36,085 nt of DNA from CAYHZL01 sp964361075 (GTDB lineage: Bacteria > Bacteroidota > Ignavibacteria > UBA10030 > UBA8401), in assembly GCA_964361075.1 (NCBI GenBank), contig CAYHZL010000011.1:1-36085 (forward strand), in the 5' to 3' direction. A program made the translations under genes and the position numbers. Position 1 is the first letter of the stretch; every line of letters starts with the position of its first letter. Below, piece by piece: positions 25,242-31,536 of this stretch. The notes under the pieces are model-generated. The model did not search any database and was not told the origin of the DNA. It saw only the letters and a list, made by a program, of their open reading frames with translations.

Positions 25242-25730
25242 ACTTTTTGTTGATACTCTCCAATTTTACGCGTACTATCAATCAACACCATAAAATCTAT
25301 TTTCATTGAAGTTGTAAGAAAGCTATGCCTGCACTGGCTGTACTTTCAAAAAACCTTAAAGCAAATTTATCTTCTATTCTTTCGAATACCTATTCTGAAC
25401 GGGAAGTGAATGGAGTTGTGTATGTGTGCCATGCTCTCGCGGTCTCCTATCTAAAACGAAAAGCATTCTGCAAAAATTACTCTGTTCAGTTGTTCACAAA
25501 CACAGCAGTATTCCGAGTGTGTTATCGGAACTTTTCCGTGCGCTACGTGAACAAACCGAACAGTGCAGAATAGTTTCGATGATGGAGCTTGCTATCATGC
25601 TTCGGTCGCTGTACTGCAATTTGAACATTTAAAAAACGACGTACAATACTGGAATGGAAAAGCATGGAAAAAAGAAGTAACGAAAGTACAGCATAGTGTT
25701 GCAGTACAATAATATCCGTTAACGTCTGAC
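25242..25730. repeat. 489-bp duplicated unit, copy 1
   Basis: The segment from ACTTTTTGTTGATACTCTCC through the start of the first attC-like site is about 90% identical to 26868-27355. The unit includes about 80 bases of leader, the broken gene and the left arm of the site. The gap before it (25106-25241) shows nothing clear. Confidence 0.85.
25325..25712 (+). pseudogene. Unknown gene broken into three frames, copy 1
   Basis: No single frame covers the segment. From 25325 frame 1 reads 'MPALAVLSKNLKANLSS...'. From about 25450 the frame one base back reads '...SKTKSILQKLLCSVVHKHSS...LRSLYCNLN' to 25632. From about 25595 the next frame back reads 'SVAVLQFEHLKNDVQYWNGK' and on to TAA at 25710-25712. 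Differences from the second copy fall mostly on third codon positions of whichever of these frames applies, so all three parts look as if they were translated in one ancestral protein of about 125 residues. I recognise no family. It may be a decayed cassette gene. Confidence 0.55.
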
Positions 25731-25764
25731 AGCGATTGTTGCTGTCTGACGTTTGTGTGTTAGG
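25719..25764 (+). other. attC-like site A
   Basis: The site starts TTAACGTCTGAC and ends GTTTGTGTGTTAGG. AACGTCTGACAGC (25721-25733) pairs with GCTGTCTGACGTT (25741-25753) with one T-T mismatch, around a 7-base loop, and the outer TTAAC pairs with GTTAG. It begins 6 bases after the stop of the preceding broken gene. This is the geometry of an integron attC site at the end of a cassette. A generic dispersed palindrome is the alternative. Confidence 0.55.
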
Positions 25765-25769
25765 AAGAA

Positions 25770-25796
25770 GATGTCAGACGCTTTGCGTCAGACATC
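25770..25796. repeat. GTCAGACGC hairpin after site A
   Basis: GATGTCAGACGC and GCGTCAGACATC form a perfect 12-bp stem around TTT. The stem repeats the GTCTGAC motif of the neighbouring site. A near copy follows site B at 26730-26755. Confidence 0.8.
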
Positions 25797-25871
25797 GCCG
25801 ACAATAAAACCCTTCGATGGTTATCAGATAAAATCTTGGAAGTTGAAAAAATGTACCACAATGAATAAACA

Positions 25872-25937
25872 AAAACCCTCGAAGGGTTGATAACTATTTG
25901 ATATTGTAGGCGCGGACGTAAGTCCGTGCTTTTTAAC
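25872..25937. repeat. 66-bp repeat, copy 1
   Basis: It starts AAAACCCTCGAAGGGTTGAT and contains the palindrome GCGGACGTAAGTCCGTGC, ending TTTTTAAC. Copy 3 at 26765-26830 is almost identical, and copy 2 at 26521-26584 is diverged. It lies ahead of the DUF4258 gene. Apart from it, the 233 bases between site A and that gene hold only the 25770 hairpin. Confidence 0.85.
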
Positions 25938-25997
25938 AGAGAAAGGAAGCAATGTAAAAGAGAAATTATGTTCACTACTGTATAAGTTGATTATTGA

Positions 25998-26279
25998 ATG
26001 TCGGTTGAGTATTATAAACCAACGATGAAACCAATTCGCATAACATTTCATGCAGAACAGCGCGCCAAAGAACGCGGTGCATCAAAAGAAGAAGTGGAAT
26101 TAGCAATTCGCAACGGAATGCAGGAAGAAGCGAAAAATGGTAGAAAGCAATTTAGAATAAACATAGAATACGGCAAACAATGGTTAGGTACGACGTATGC
26201 TATTAAACAAGTTGTGCCGGTAACTGTGGACGAAGGGAATGAAATAGTGGTCATTACTGTCTATGTATTTTATTTTTAA
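25998..26279 (+). CDS. DUF4258 family protein
   Basis: The 93-residue protein contains 'ITFHAEQRAKERGASKEEVELAIRNG', seen here around residues 14-39, the hallmark helix-turn region of DUF4258, followed by three to four strands ('FRINIEYG', 'TTYAIKQVVPVTV', 'IVVITVYVF'). The fold is predicted to resemble small RelE/BrnT-type toxins. An alternative start at 26025 (Met-Lys-Pro) begins right at the domain; neither start has a clear ribosome-binding site. A DUF2283 gene follows 9 bases on. The same pair, in another form, lies at 27393-27847. A toxin-antitoxin role is inference from the pairing and location. Confidence 0.8.
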   Translation: MSVEYYKPTMKPIRITFHAEQRAKERGASKEEVELAIRNGMQEEAKNGRKQFRINIEYGKQWLGTTYAIKQVVPVTVDEGNEIVVITVYVFYF

Positions 26280-26288
26280 AGGTGAATT

Positions 26289-26510
26289 ATGAAAATTACG
26301 TATGATAAAGAAACAGACGCATTGTACATCTATTTATTGGAAGGTGAATTTCAACGAAAAGCAGTGCGTCTAACAGATGAAATTACACTCGATTTTGGCG
26401 AAGGAGAGCGGCTTGCCGGCATTGAAATTCTTGATGCAAAGAATATTCTTGGAAAAGGAGAATTGCCAACAATTGTGGTAGAAAACCTGCCGATGCAAGT
26501 TGCAGCGTAA
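26289..26510 (+). CDS. DUF2283 family protein
   Basis: The 73-residue protein starts 'MKITYDKETDALYIYLLEGE' and continues with 'ITLDFGEGERLAGIEILDA', which is the DUF2283 pattern of a small beta-rich domain. AAAGGTG lies about 6 bases before the ATG. It follows the DUF4258 gene by 9 bases, so the two are surely co-transcribed. DUF2283 proteins commonly accompany DUF4258 or similar small genes and are suspected antitoxins; this is not shown here. Confidence 0.85.
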   Translation: MKITYDKETDALYIYLLEGEFQRKAVRLTDEITLDFGEGERLAGIEILDAKNILGKGELPTIVVENLPMQVAA

Positions 26511-26520
26511 ATACATGAAT

Positions 26521-26584
26521 AAAACCCTCGAAGGGTAGATAATTTGATATTGTAGACGCAGAAGGTACGTCCGTGCTTTTTAAC
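26521..26584. repeat. 66-bp repeat, diverged copy 2
   Basis: It begins AAAACCCTCGAAGGGTAGAT and ends GTCCGTGCTTTTTAAC. Compared with copies 1 and 3 it has several substitutions and small indels in the GCGGACG region. It lies 10 bases after the DUF2283 stop. Confidence 0.8.
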
Positions 26585-26598
26585 AAATGATTGTACCA

Positions 26599-26631
26599 AG
26601 ACCTCACAGGTTTGGCAAACCTGTGAGGTCT
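26599..26631 (+). terminator. Hairpin with T-run after the DUF2283 gene
   Basis: AGACCTCACAGGTTT and AAACCTGTGAGGTCT form a perfect 15-bp stem around GGC, followed by TTTTCTTTTT. This is an intrinsic terminator for the plus strand. It is part of a 73-base repeat (26596-26668) that recurs at 27961-28033. Confidence 0.8.
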
Positions 26632-26676
26632 TTTTCTTTTTAAAATTTTTCATCGGAAGAATGGAAAGACATCCTA

Positions 26677-26721
26677 TAACGTCTGACAACGATTGTTGCT
26701 GTCTGACGTTTGTGTGTTACG
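26677..26721 (+). other. attC-like site B
   Basis: It runs from TAACGTCTGACA to GTTTGTGTGTTACG and is nearly identical to site A through the stem and loop. It ends the DUF4258/DUF2283 module, 957 bases after site A. Confidence 0.55.
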
Positions 26722-26729
26722 TTCAAGAA

Positions 26730-26755
26730 GATGTCAGACGCTTTGCGTAGACATC
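26730..26755. repeat. GTCAGACGC hairpin after site B
   Basis: GATGTCAGACGC, TTT, then GCGTAGACATC. It matches the hairpin at 25770-25796 except for one missing base in the right arm. Confidence 0.75.
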
Positions 26756-26764
26756 GCCTGCAAC

Positions 26765-26830
26765 AAAACCCTCGAAGGGTTGATAACTATTTGATATTGT
26801 AGGCGCGGACGTAAGTCCGTGCTTTTTAAC
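26765..26830. repeat. 66-bp repeat, copy 3
   Basis: It is almost identical to 25872-25937. It lies directly after site B and its hairpin, and 38 bases before the second duplicated unit. The remaining bases of this gap show nothing. Confidence 0.85.
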
Positions 26831-26867
26831 GGATGATTGCAAGATGAGAAATTGTTCGATGTAAAAC

Positions 26868-27355
26868 ACTTTTTGTTGATACTCTCCATTTTTACGCGTA
26901 CTATCTACCAACACCAAAAATCTATTTTCATTGAGGTTGTAAGAAAGCTATGCCTGCACTGGCTGTACTTTCAAAAAATCTTAAAGCAAATTTATCTTCT
27001 ATTCTTTCGAATACCTATTCTGAACGAGAAGTCAATGGAGTTGTGTATGTGTGCCATGCTCTCGCGGTCTCCTATCTAAAACGAAAAGCATTCTGCAAAA
27101 ATTACTCTGTTCGGTTGTTCGCAAACACAGCCGCATTCCGAATATGCTGTCGGAACTTTCCCGTGCGCTGCGTGAACAGACAGAACATTGCAGAATAATT
27201 TCGTTGATGGATCTTGCGATCGTGCTTCGGTCGCTGTATTGCAATTTGAACATTTAAAAAATGGCGTACAATATTGGGATGGAAAAGCATGGAGAAAAGA
27301 AGTAACAAAGGTACAGCATAGTGTTGCAGTACAATAATATTCGTTAACGTCTGAC
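26868..27355. repeat. 488-bp duplicated unit, copy 2
   Basis: This is the second copy of 25242-25730, in the same orientation, about 90% identical and running into attC-like site C. The homology stops inside the site: the centres of sites A and C differ while their outer parts agree. Confidence 0.85.
26950..27337 (+). pseudogene. Unknown gene broken into three frames, copy 2
   Basis: The same three-frame layout as copy 1: 'MPALAVLSKNLKANLSS' in the first frame, '...QKLLCSVVRKHSRIPNMLSE...' one base back to 27257, and 'SVAVLQFEHLKNGVQYWDGK' one further base back to TAA at 27335-27337. Both frame changes fall at the same places as in copy 1. No family was recognised. It lies 7 bases before site C. 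Confidence 0.55.
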
Positions 27356-27397
27356 GTTCCGCGTTCTATGGCGGGGCGTCAGACGTTGTGTGTTAGG
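27343..27397 (+). other. attC-like site C
   Basis: AACGTCTGACG and CGTCAGACGTT form a perfect 11-bp stem with a second inner stem CCGC/GCGG, a small internal loop between them and the end GTTGTGTGTTAGG. The GTTA core (27392-27395) includes the reverse-strand TAA stop of the next gene, so that gene reaches exactly to the module boundary. Confidence 0.6.
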
Positions 27398-27611
27398 AAG
27401 CAATAGCGAGGAATTTTACCGGCATAGAATCGGATTCAAGTTTTTGTAAATTTACAATTGTACTTGCGCGATCTATGTCTATACCAACGATTGCTCCGGT
27501 TTCATCGAAATCTATAACAACACCGTTAGCAACTTCTTTTGAGTCAACACTTTTTTTTTCAGACAAATCTATATACAGAGAGTCTGTTTCAGAATAATAA
27601 TGTAGTTTCAT
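27393..27611 (-). CDS. DUF2283 family protein, second pair
   Basis: The 72-residue protein reads 'MKLHYYSETDSLYIDLSEKK', then 'VVIDFDETGAIVGIDIDRAS', a clear DUF2283 domain. GAGGAG lies 8 bases before the ATG. Its start overlaps the stop of the DUF4258 gene by four bases (ATGA), so translation is coupled. The gene runs opposite to the neighbouring modules and its stop codon lies in attC-like site C. A suspected antitoxin role rests only on family context. Confidence 0.88.
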   Translation of the reverse strand: MKLHYYSETDSLYIDLSEKKSVDSKEVANGVVIDFDETGAIVGIDIDRASTIVNLQKLESDSMPVKFLAIAS

Positions 27612-27847
27612 TTGTCGTTCTCCTCAAAGTTTCTATCTGGAAAAGCATTGTGAACCGTTTCACCATCTCCAAGCGTAACTACTCTTATATATTTTCCCAA
27701 TTCATTGATAAAGCCCCACCATCGTATTCTATCGTCAGACTGGATTTCCTTTTTCATCGGATTTTTTAACACCTCTTCAATCCATTCTTCTTTAAGATAA
27801 GAACGTTTCATTAACACTTGTTCGCGAAAATATCGAGTCGTCTTCAC
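27608..27847 (-). CDS. DUF4258 family protein, second pair
   Basis: The 79-residue protein reads 'TTRYFREQVLMKRSYLKEEW', then 'RIRWWGFINELGKYIRVVTL' and 'GETVHNAFPDRNF', a conserved DUF4258 subtype distinct from the copy at 25998. It is the first gene of a two-gene unit with the DUF2283 gene. It is probably a small toxin-like or RNA-binding protein; this is inference. It lies 44 bases from site D at its 5' side, so its promoter must lie within or just before that site. Confidence 0.85.
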   Translation of the reverse strand: MKTTRYFREQVLMKRSYLKEEWIEEVLKNPMKKEIQSDDRIRWWGFINELGKYIRVVTLGDGETVHNAFPDRNFEENDK

Positions 27848-27890
27848 GCCTAAAAGATAAGGTTTTTATTGAGAACTTCAAAGAAACAGC

Positions 27891-27955
27891 ATTAACGTCT
27901 GGCAGAGGTTTTTTTGCGCGTTCTATGGCGGGGTGTCTGCGTTTGTGTGTTACAG
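27891..27955 (+). other. attC-like site D
   Basis: It runs from TTAACGTCTGGCAG to GCGTTTGTGTGTTACAG and shares 'GCGTTCTATGGCGGGG' with site C. The outer parts are conserved but the inner stem is weaker than in A-C. It closes the second DUF4258/DUF2283 module, 548 bases after site C. Confidence 0.5.
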
Positions 27956-27963
27956 CCGTGCCA

Positions 27964-27996
27964 AGACCTCACAGGTTTGTTAAACCTGTGAGGTCT
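27964..27996 (+). terminator. Hairpin with T-run, second copy
   Basis: AGACCTCACAGGTTT and AAACCTGTGAGGTCT around GTT, then TTTTCTTTTT. It is part of the 73-base repeat shared with 26596-26668, but here no plus-strand gene lies directly upstream, so it marks a duplicated segment rather than a needed terminator. Confidence 0.75.
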
Positions 27997-28103
27997 TTTT
28001 CTTTTTAAAAATTTTCATCAGAAGAATGGAAATGTATGGAGTACTAATAGTATAGCGGTAAAAAAATAATTCATACATTTACTCACTTACAGGAGAATCA
28101 ACA

Positions 28104-28765
28104 ATGAAAACAACTGTAGCAATTGTTTTACTTACCATAGTTTCGGCTTTAGGTTTCGCCCAGCCAAAGGTGGATGCAATACCACAATCCAATGGTGCAG
28201 TCAGTAGTAATATAGCCAACACAATAGTGTTTACAGATAGTTTCAATACTGATTTATCTGCATGGACACAATACGGTGGTACATGGATAATTCAGAATAA
28301 AAATCTATATGCTAACTACGGTATTGGTTGCGGTTCTGTTGGATGTGCACAAGCCGATCTGATTCTAAATGACCAATATCAACCGACAGGTGATTGGAAA
28401 ACATCAATTTATTTTACGAGAGCTACTGATCCATCGTATCCAACATTTTCGGCTGCACACGTACAGTTTGCTCTATACCAAATAATAATTTTCTACAGAC
28501 ACCGGTTATTACTTCGATTAAAGATATACCAAACGATAATGGAAAACAGGTGTGGATAACGTGGAGTTATCCAAGACCAGCCGCTTCTGATAATATTACT
28601 GCATTTGGCGTTTGGAGAAACGATTCGGTATGGACATTTATCAGTGAAACTAGAACGACCAATGATTCCGTCTATCGTGTTGTTGCTCCAACACTTTTTG
28701 ACTCGACAAAAGCTAAGGGGCAAAATTTAACAATGTTGGTTCTACCGTTTCCCCGTATCTTGTAA
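28104..28765 (+). pseudogene. Frameshifted N-terminal part of a T9SS-family protein
   Basis: A strong AGGAG lies 10 bases before the ATG. The first frame encodes a signal peptide (MKTTVAIVLLTIVSALGFAQ) and a concanavalin-like region 'DSFNTDLSAWTQYGGTWIIQ' to 'FSAAHVQFALY'. Near 28478 the reading moves back one base and continues 'NNNFLQTPVITSIKDIP', 'GKQVWITWSYPRPAASDN' and 'SVYRVVAPTLFDSTKAKGQN' before a stop at 28763. In Ignavibacteria-type proteins this module continues with 'SAHT..P.....SGYS[VI]DNL.P', an FnIII domain and a sorting module, which is what the fragment at 5873-6538 contains. One frameshift and a missing C-terminus make this a remnant. Confidence 0.7.
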
Positions 28766-28857
28766 CTCGTTCTGCATTTTTTTATATTTTATAGAAGTTA
28801 TCTTTAGACCTGCAGCGTGTATCACTTGCAGGTTTCTCTTTTAGAAGGAACACGTAC

Positions 28858-30564
28858 ATGCGATTGAAAATATTTTCATTCTTCTTATGTTTTGCAATAG
28901 TAGCGGCAGGTTGTTCGTCTTCGAAAGAACCGCAAAAAGATTCTATCGCTACAAAGCCGGTGCAGGAAAAAGACCGTTCACAATCGTTGCAGCATTTTAT
29001 TGACGGCTCACTGCTCGAAGGCAAAGGCGAATATGCACAAGCGATTCTCGAATACCAGGACGCGCTCCGTTATGATCAAGATCCGGCAATATATTTTGCA
29101 TTAGCAAAAAATTATTCCGCATTACGGAAACATGCACTTGCTGCAGAAAACGGCCGCGAAGCAGTACTGCGGGATTCCACCAATATCAATTACCGCGAAT
29201 CGTTGGCAGAAATTTATATCAAAGCCGGTCAACTTGAACACGCACAAAGCGAATACCAAGCCATTCTCGCACTCGATTCCAATTATATCAACGCAATATT
29301 TCGCCTTGCGCAAATTGTAGAACGCACGCAGCCGATGAAGTCATTAGCATTGTATGAGCGCTTGCTTCAACGCAGCGGTCCAACATGGGAAGTGCTTTTT
29401 CAAATTGCGGAATTGAATGTTGCATTGCATCGCTTTGTTAAAGCGGCAGAAACATTTGAGCAAATGGTAAAGCTTGACCCGAGCAACACAATGTTGAAAC
29501 AAAATCTTGCAGAAATGTATGGACGAGCAGAACAGTTTGATAAAGCGCTCGCGTTGTACACAGAGCTGCTCGAAATTAATCCGAACAGTATCGAATTTCG
29601 CGGCGCTCTCGCTGAACTCCACATGCAAAAAAATGATTGGAACTCCGCGCGTACACATTTCGAACGCATGTTGAAAAGTGATTCGCTCACTGCTGATACT
29701 CGCTTCAGAATTGGTTCAGCATATTTTTCGCAAATACAAAAAGACTCATCACTCATTCCCGTTGCCATCGGACAATTCAAAACATATCTGCAAAAATTTA
29801 ACAACGATTGGCGACCGATGGTGTATCTCGGTTTTTTGAGCAGGATGATGAAAGATGATTCAACAGCACAATATTATTTTGATAAGTCCACGAAAACAGC
29901 AAGTTGGAATCCTGAAACATGGTGGCAGCTCGGCTGGTTATATTACGACAAACAAAAATTTGAAGAAGCTATTGAAGTAATGGAACGAGCGAAGCAAGTA
30001 CTTCCCAATGAGCCGCGCGTACATTTATTGCTCGGCATTACATACAACCGAATTCAGCAGCACGAAAAAGCAATTGTTGCGTTGGAACGTGCTGTTGAAT
30101 TAAATCCGGCAGATGTGAATGCACTTTCATCACTCGGTTTATCGTACGACGCATTAAAAAAATATTCTCAATGCGATACTGCGTACGAACGCGCATTGCG
30201 TCTCGATGCACACAATCCGCTTGTGTTAAATAATTATGCGTACAGTCTTGCTGAACGAGGTGTGCAATTGCAGCGCGCCGAAGAAATGTCGCGGCGTTCG
30301 CTTGAAAAAGATTCTACAAATTCATCCTATCTCGATACGTACGGCTGGATACTTTTTAAACTCGGAAAATTTAAAGAGGCAGAACACTACATCAAAAAAG
30401 CGGTAAACACCGGCGATTCGAGTGCGGCAGTTCTGGAACATCTCGGCGATGTGTATTATCGTTTAAATCAGCCGGATAAAGCAAAAGAATATTGGTCGCG
30501 CGCGCTGGAGTTAGATATAAAAAATTCTACGTTGAAAGAAAAAGTAGGACGCGGAAAATTATGA
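28858..30564 (+). CDS. TPR-repeat lipoprotein
   Basis: The 568-residue protein begins MRLKIFSFFLCFAIVAAGC, a lipoprotein signal with lipobox V-A-A-G-C and Cys19 as the anchor. The rest is about fourteen tetratricopeptide-like units, such as 'AQAILEYQDALRYDQDPAIY', 'ALYTELLEINPNSIEFRGAL' and 'AIVALERAVELNPADVNALS'. TPR lipoproteins act as periplasmic or outer-membrane scaffolds. AAGGA lies about 8 bases before the ATG. The DUF4292 gene starts within its stop (ATGA overlap), and the EnvC-like gene follows, so the three form an operon that is conserved in Bacteroidota. Confidence 0.9.
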   Translation: MRLKIFSFFLCFAIVAAGCSSSKEPQKDSIATKPVQEKDRSQSLQHFIDGSLLEGKGEYAQAILEYQDALRYDQDPAIYFALAKNYSALRKHALAAENGREAVLRDSTNINYRESLAEIYIKAGQLEHAQSEYQAILALDSNYINAIFRLAQIVERTQPMKSLALYERLLQRSGPTWEVLFQIAELNVALHRFVKAAETFEQMVKLDPSNTMLKQNLAEMYGRAEQFDKALALYTELLEINPNSIEFRGALAELHMQKNDWNSARTHFERMLKSDSLTADTRFRIGSAYFSQIQKDSSLIPVAIGQFKTYLQKFNNDWRPMVYLGFLSRMMKDDSTAQYYFDKSTKTASWNPETWWQLGWLYYDKQKFEEAIEVMERAKQVLPNEPRVHLLLGITYNRIQQHEKAIVALERAVELNPADVNALSSLGLSYDALKKYSQCDTAYERALRLDAHNPLVLNNYAYSLAERGVQLQRAEEMSRRSLEKDSTNSSYLDTYGWILFKLGKFKEAEHYIKKAVNTGDSSAAVLEHLGDVYYRLNQPDKAKEYWSRALELDIKNSTLKEKVGRGKL

Positions 30565-31535
30565 TGATGAACAAGGAAAGAAGTGAGACATCTGAAAAAC
30601 CGCACATCAATGTCATTCTGAGGAGCGGAGCGACGAATCACGCTGAAAGCGTGATCGCTTTTTTATTCGAGATTAAAAACGAGATTCTTCGCTTCGCTCA
30701 GAATGACAACAGACAAACTGTTTTTCAGAGGTCTCGAAGCAATTTTTTTATTCTGTTCGTTCTTCATTGCTCATTGCTGCTTGTGCTGTCGGGTTGTGCA
30801 GCATCTCGAAATGCAGCAATTGTAAATCCCTTCGGGACAGATAATTTTACACCGGAAGAAATTATTGAGCGAGTGAACAGTCATGCGTTAGAATGTTCTA
30901 CACTTCAGGCAAGCGGAACGCTCGCCGTTGAATCTCCGAATTTTTCCAACTCTGCATCGTTTGAAGTGCGCATTCACCGTCCGGATTCTGTGCTGATACA
31001 AGTGCAGGGACCATTCGGTATTCATGTTGGCGCGCTGCTCTTGATCAAAGATCGCTATACTTTTTATAACGCGATACGGAACGAAGTTGCGGAAGGTGAT
31101 ATTTCAAAAGACGGCATTCCGATGCTGCGCACAGAAGGTATTAATCCGCAACTCATTATTGATGCGTTGTGCGGAGCGCGCTCATTTGCCGCGTACCACA
31201 TACAACCGGACAGTCTCTCATCGAACAGCGAAAATTATTTTCTTCGATTTCGACGCAACAATATTATTACCGAATATGTTGTGAATAAAAAACTATTAAC
31301 ACTGACCGGTGTATCAGAAATTGATTCTGCTGGCACAGCGATACAAGAAGAAGAATATTCCTACACACAGCGAGAGAATGGAAGTATCTTGCCGCAATCT
31401 ATTCGGGCAACAACACCGCCGCGAAATACATCGCTCGCTTTTGTGTACAATACTGTTTCAATCAATACGCCTCTCCCGCCGTTTGTGCTCGATATTCCAA
31501 GCGATGCAGAGCGTATTGAATTACGCCACAAGTAA
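30561..31535 (+). CDS. DUF4292 lipoprotein with repeat-derived N-terminus
   Basis: The 324-residue protein carries a lipoprotein signal 'NFFILFVLHCSLLLVLSGC' with Cys79, then a LolB-like DUF4292 domain ('LQASGTLAVESPNFSNSASF', 'LIQVQGPFGIHVGALLLIKD', 'GARSFAAYHI'). DUF4292 proteins are outer-membrane lipoproteins, perhaps binding lipid or lipoprotein. The nearest usable start is the ATG at 30561, which overlaps the TPR gene stop. That start leaves about 60 residues ahead of the signal peptide, including 'VILRSGATNHAES' and 'NEILRFAQND', which are translations of a palindromic repeat at 30611-30708. No in-frame ATG, GTG or TTG lies between the repeat and the signal. How export copes with this extension is unclear. 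Confidence 0.85.
   Translation: MMMNKERSETSEKPHINVILRSGATNHAESVIAFLFEIKNEILRFAQNDNRQTVFQRSRSNFFILFVLHCSLLLVLSGCAASRNAAIVNPFGTDNFTPEEIIERVNSHALECSTLQASGTLAVESPNFSNSASFEVRIHRPDSVLIQVQGPFGIHVGALLLIKDRYTFYNAIRNEVAEGDISKDGIPMLRTEGINPQLIIDALCGARSFAAYHIQPDSLSSNSENYFLRFRRNNIITEYVVNKKLLTLTGVSEIDSAGTAIQEEEYSYTQRENGSILPQSIRATTPPRNTSLAFVYNTVSINTPLPPFVLDIPSDAERIELRHK
30611..30708. repeat. TGTCATTCTGAG palindrome inside a coding region
   Basis: The ends TGTCATTCTGAG and CTCAGAATGACA are inverted, with 'GCGGAGCGACGAATC' and 'GATTCTTCGCTTCGC' inside and a nested hairpin CACGCTGAAAGCGTG. The family is normally intergenic. Here its whole length is within the open frame of the DUF4292 gene. Confidence 0.85.
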
Positions 31536-31536
31536 A

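Noticed and set aside
25325..25573. 82-residue open frame as an intact gene (also 26950-27198)
   Set aside because: Its last third changes amino acids freely between the two copies, while the overlapping frame one base back is conserved there. The frame is only the first part of a longer broken gene.
30826..30840. Second repeat insertion in the DUF4292 gene (TCCCTTCGGGAC)
   Set aside because: It resembles the hairpin at 18685-18710, but only half of it is present and the encoded 'NPFGTDNF' could be ordinary protein sequence.
31309..31536. Longer EnvC-like protein starting at 31309
   Set aside because: The extra 76 residues overlap the DUF4292 gene in another frame and precede a normal signal peptide that starts at 31537.
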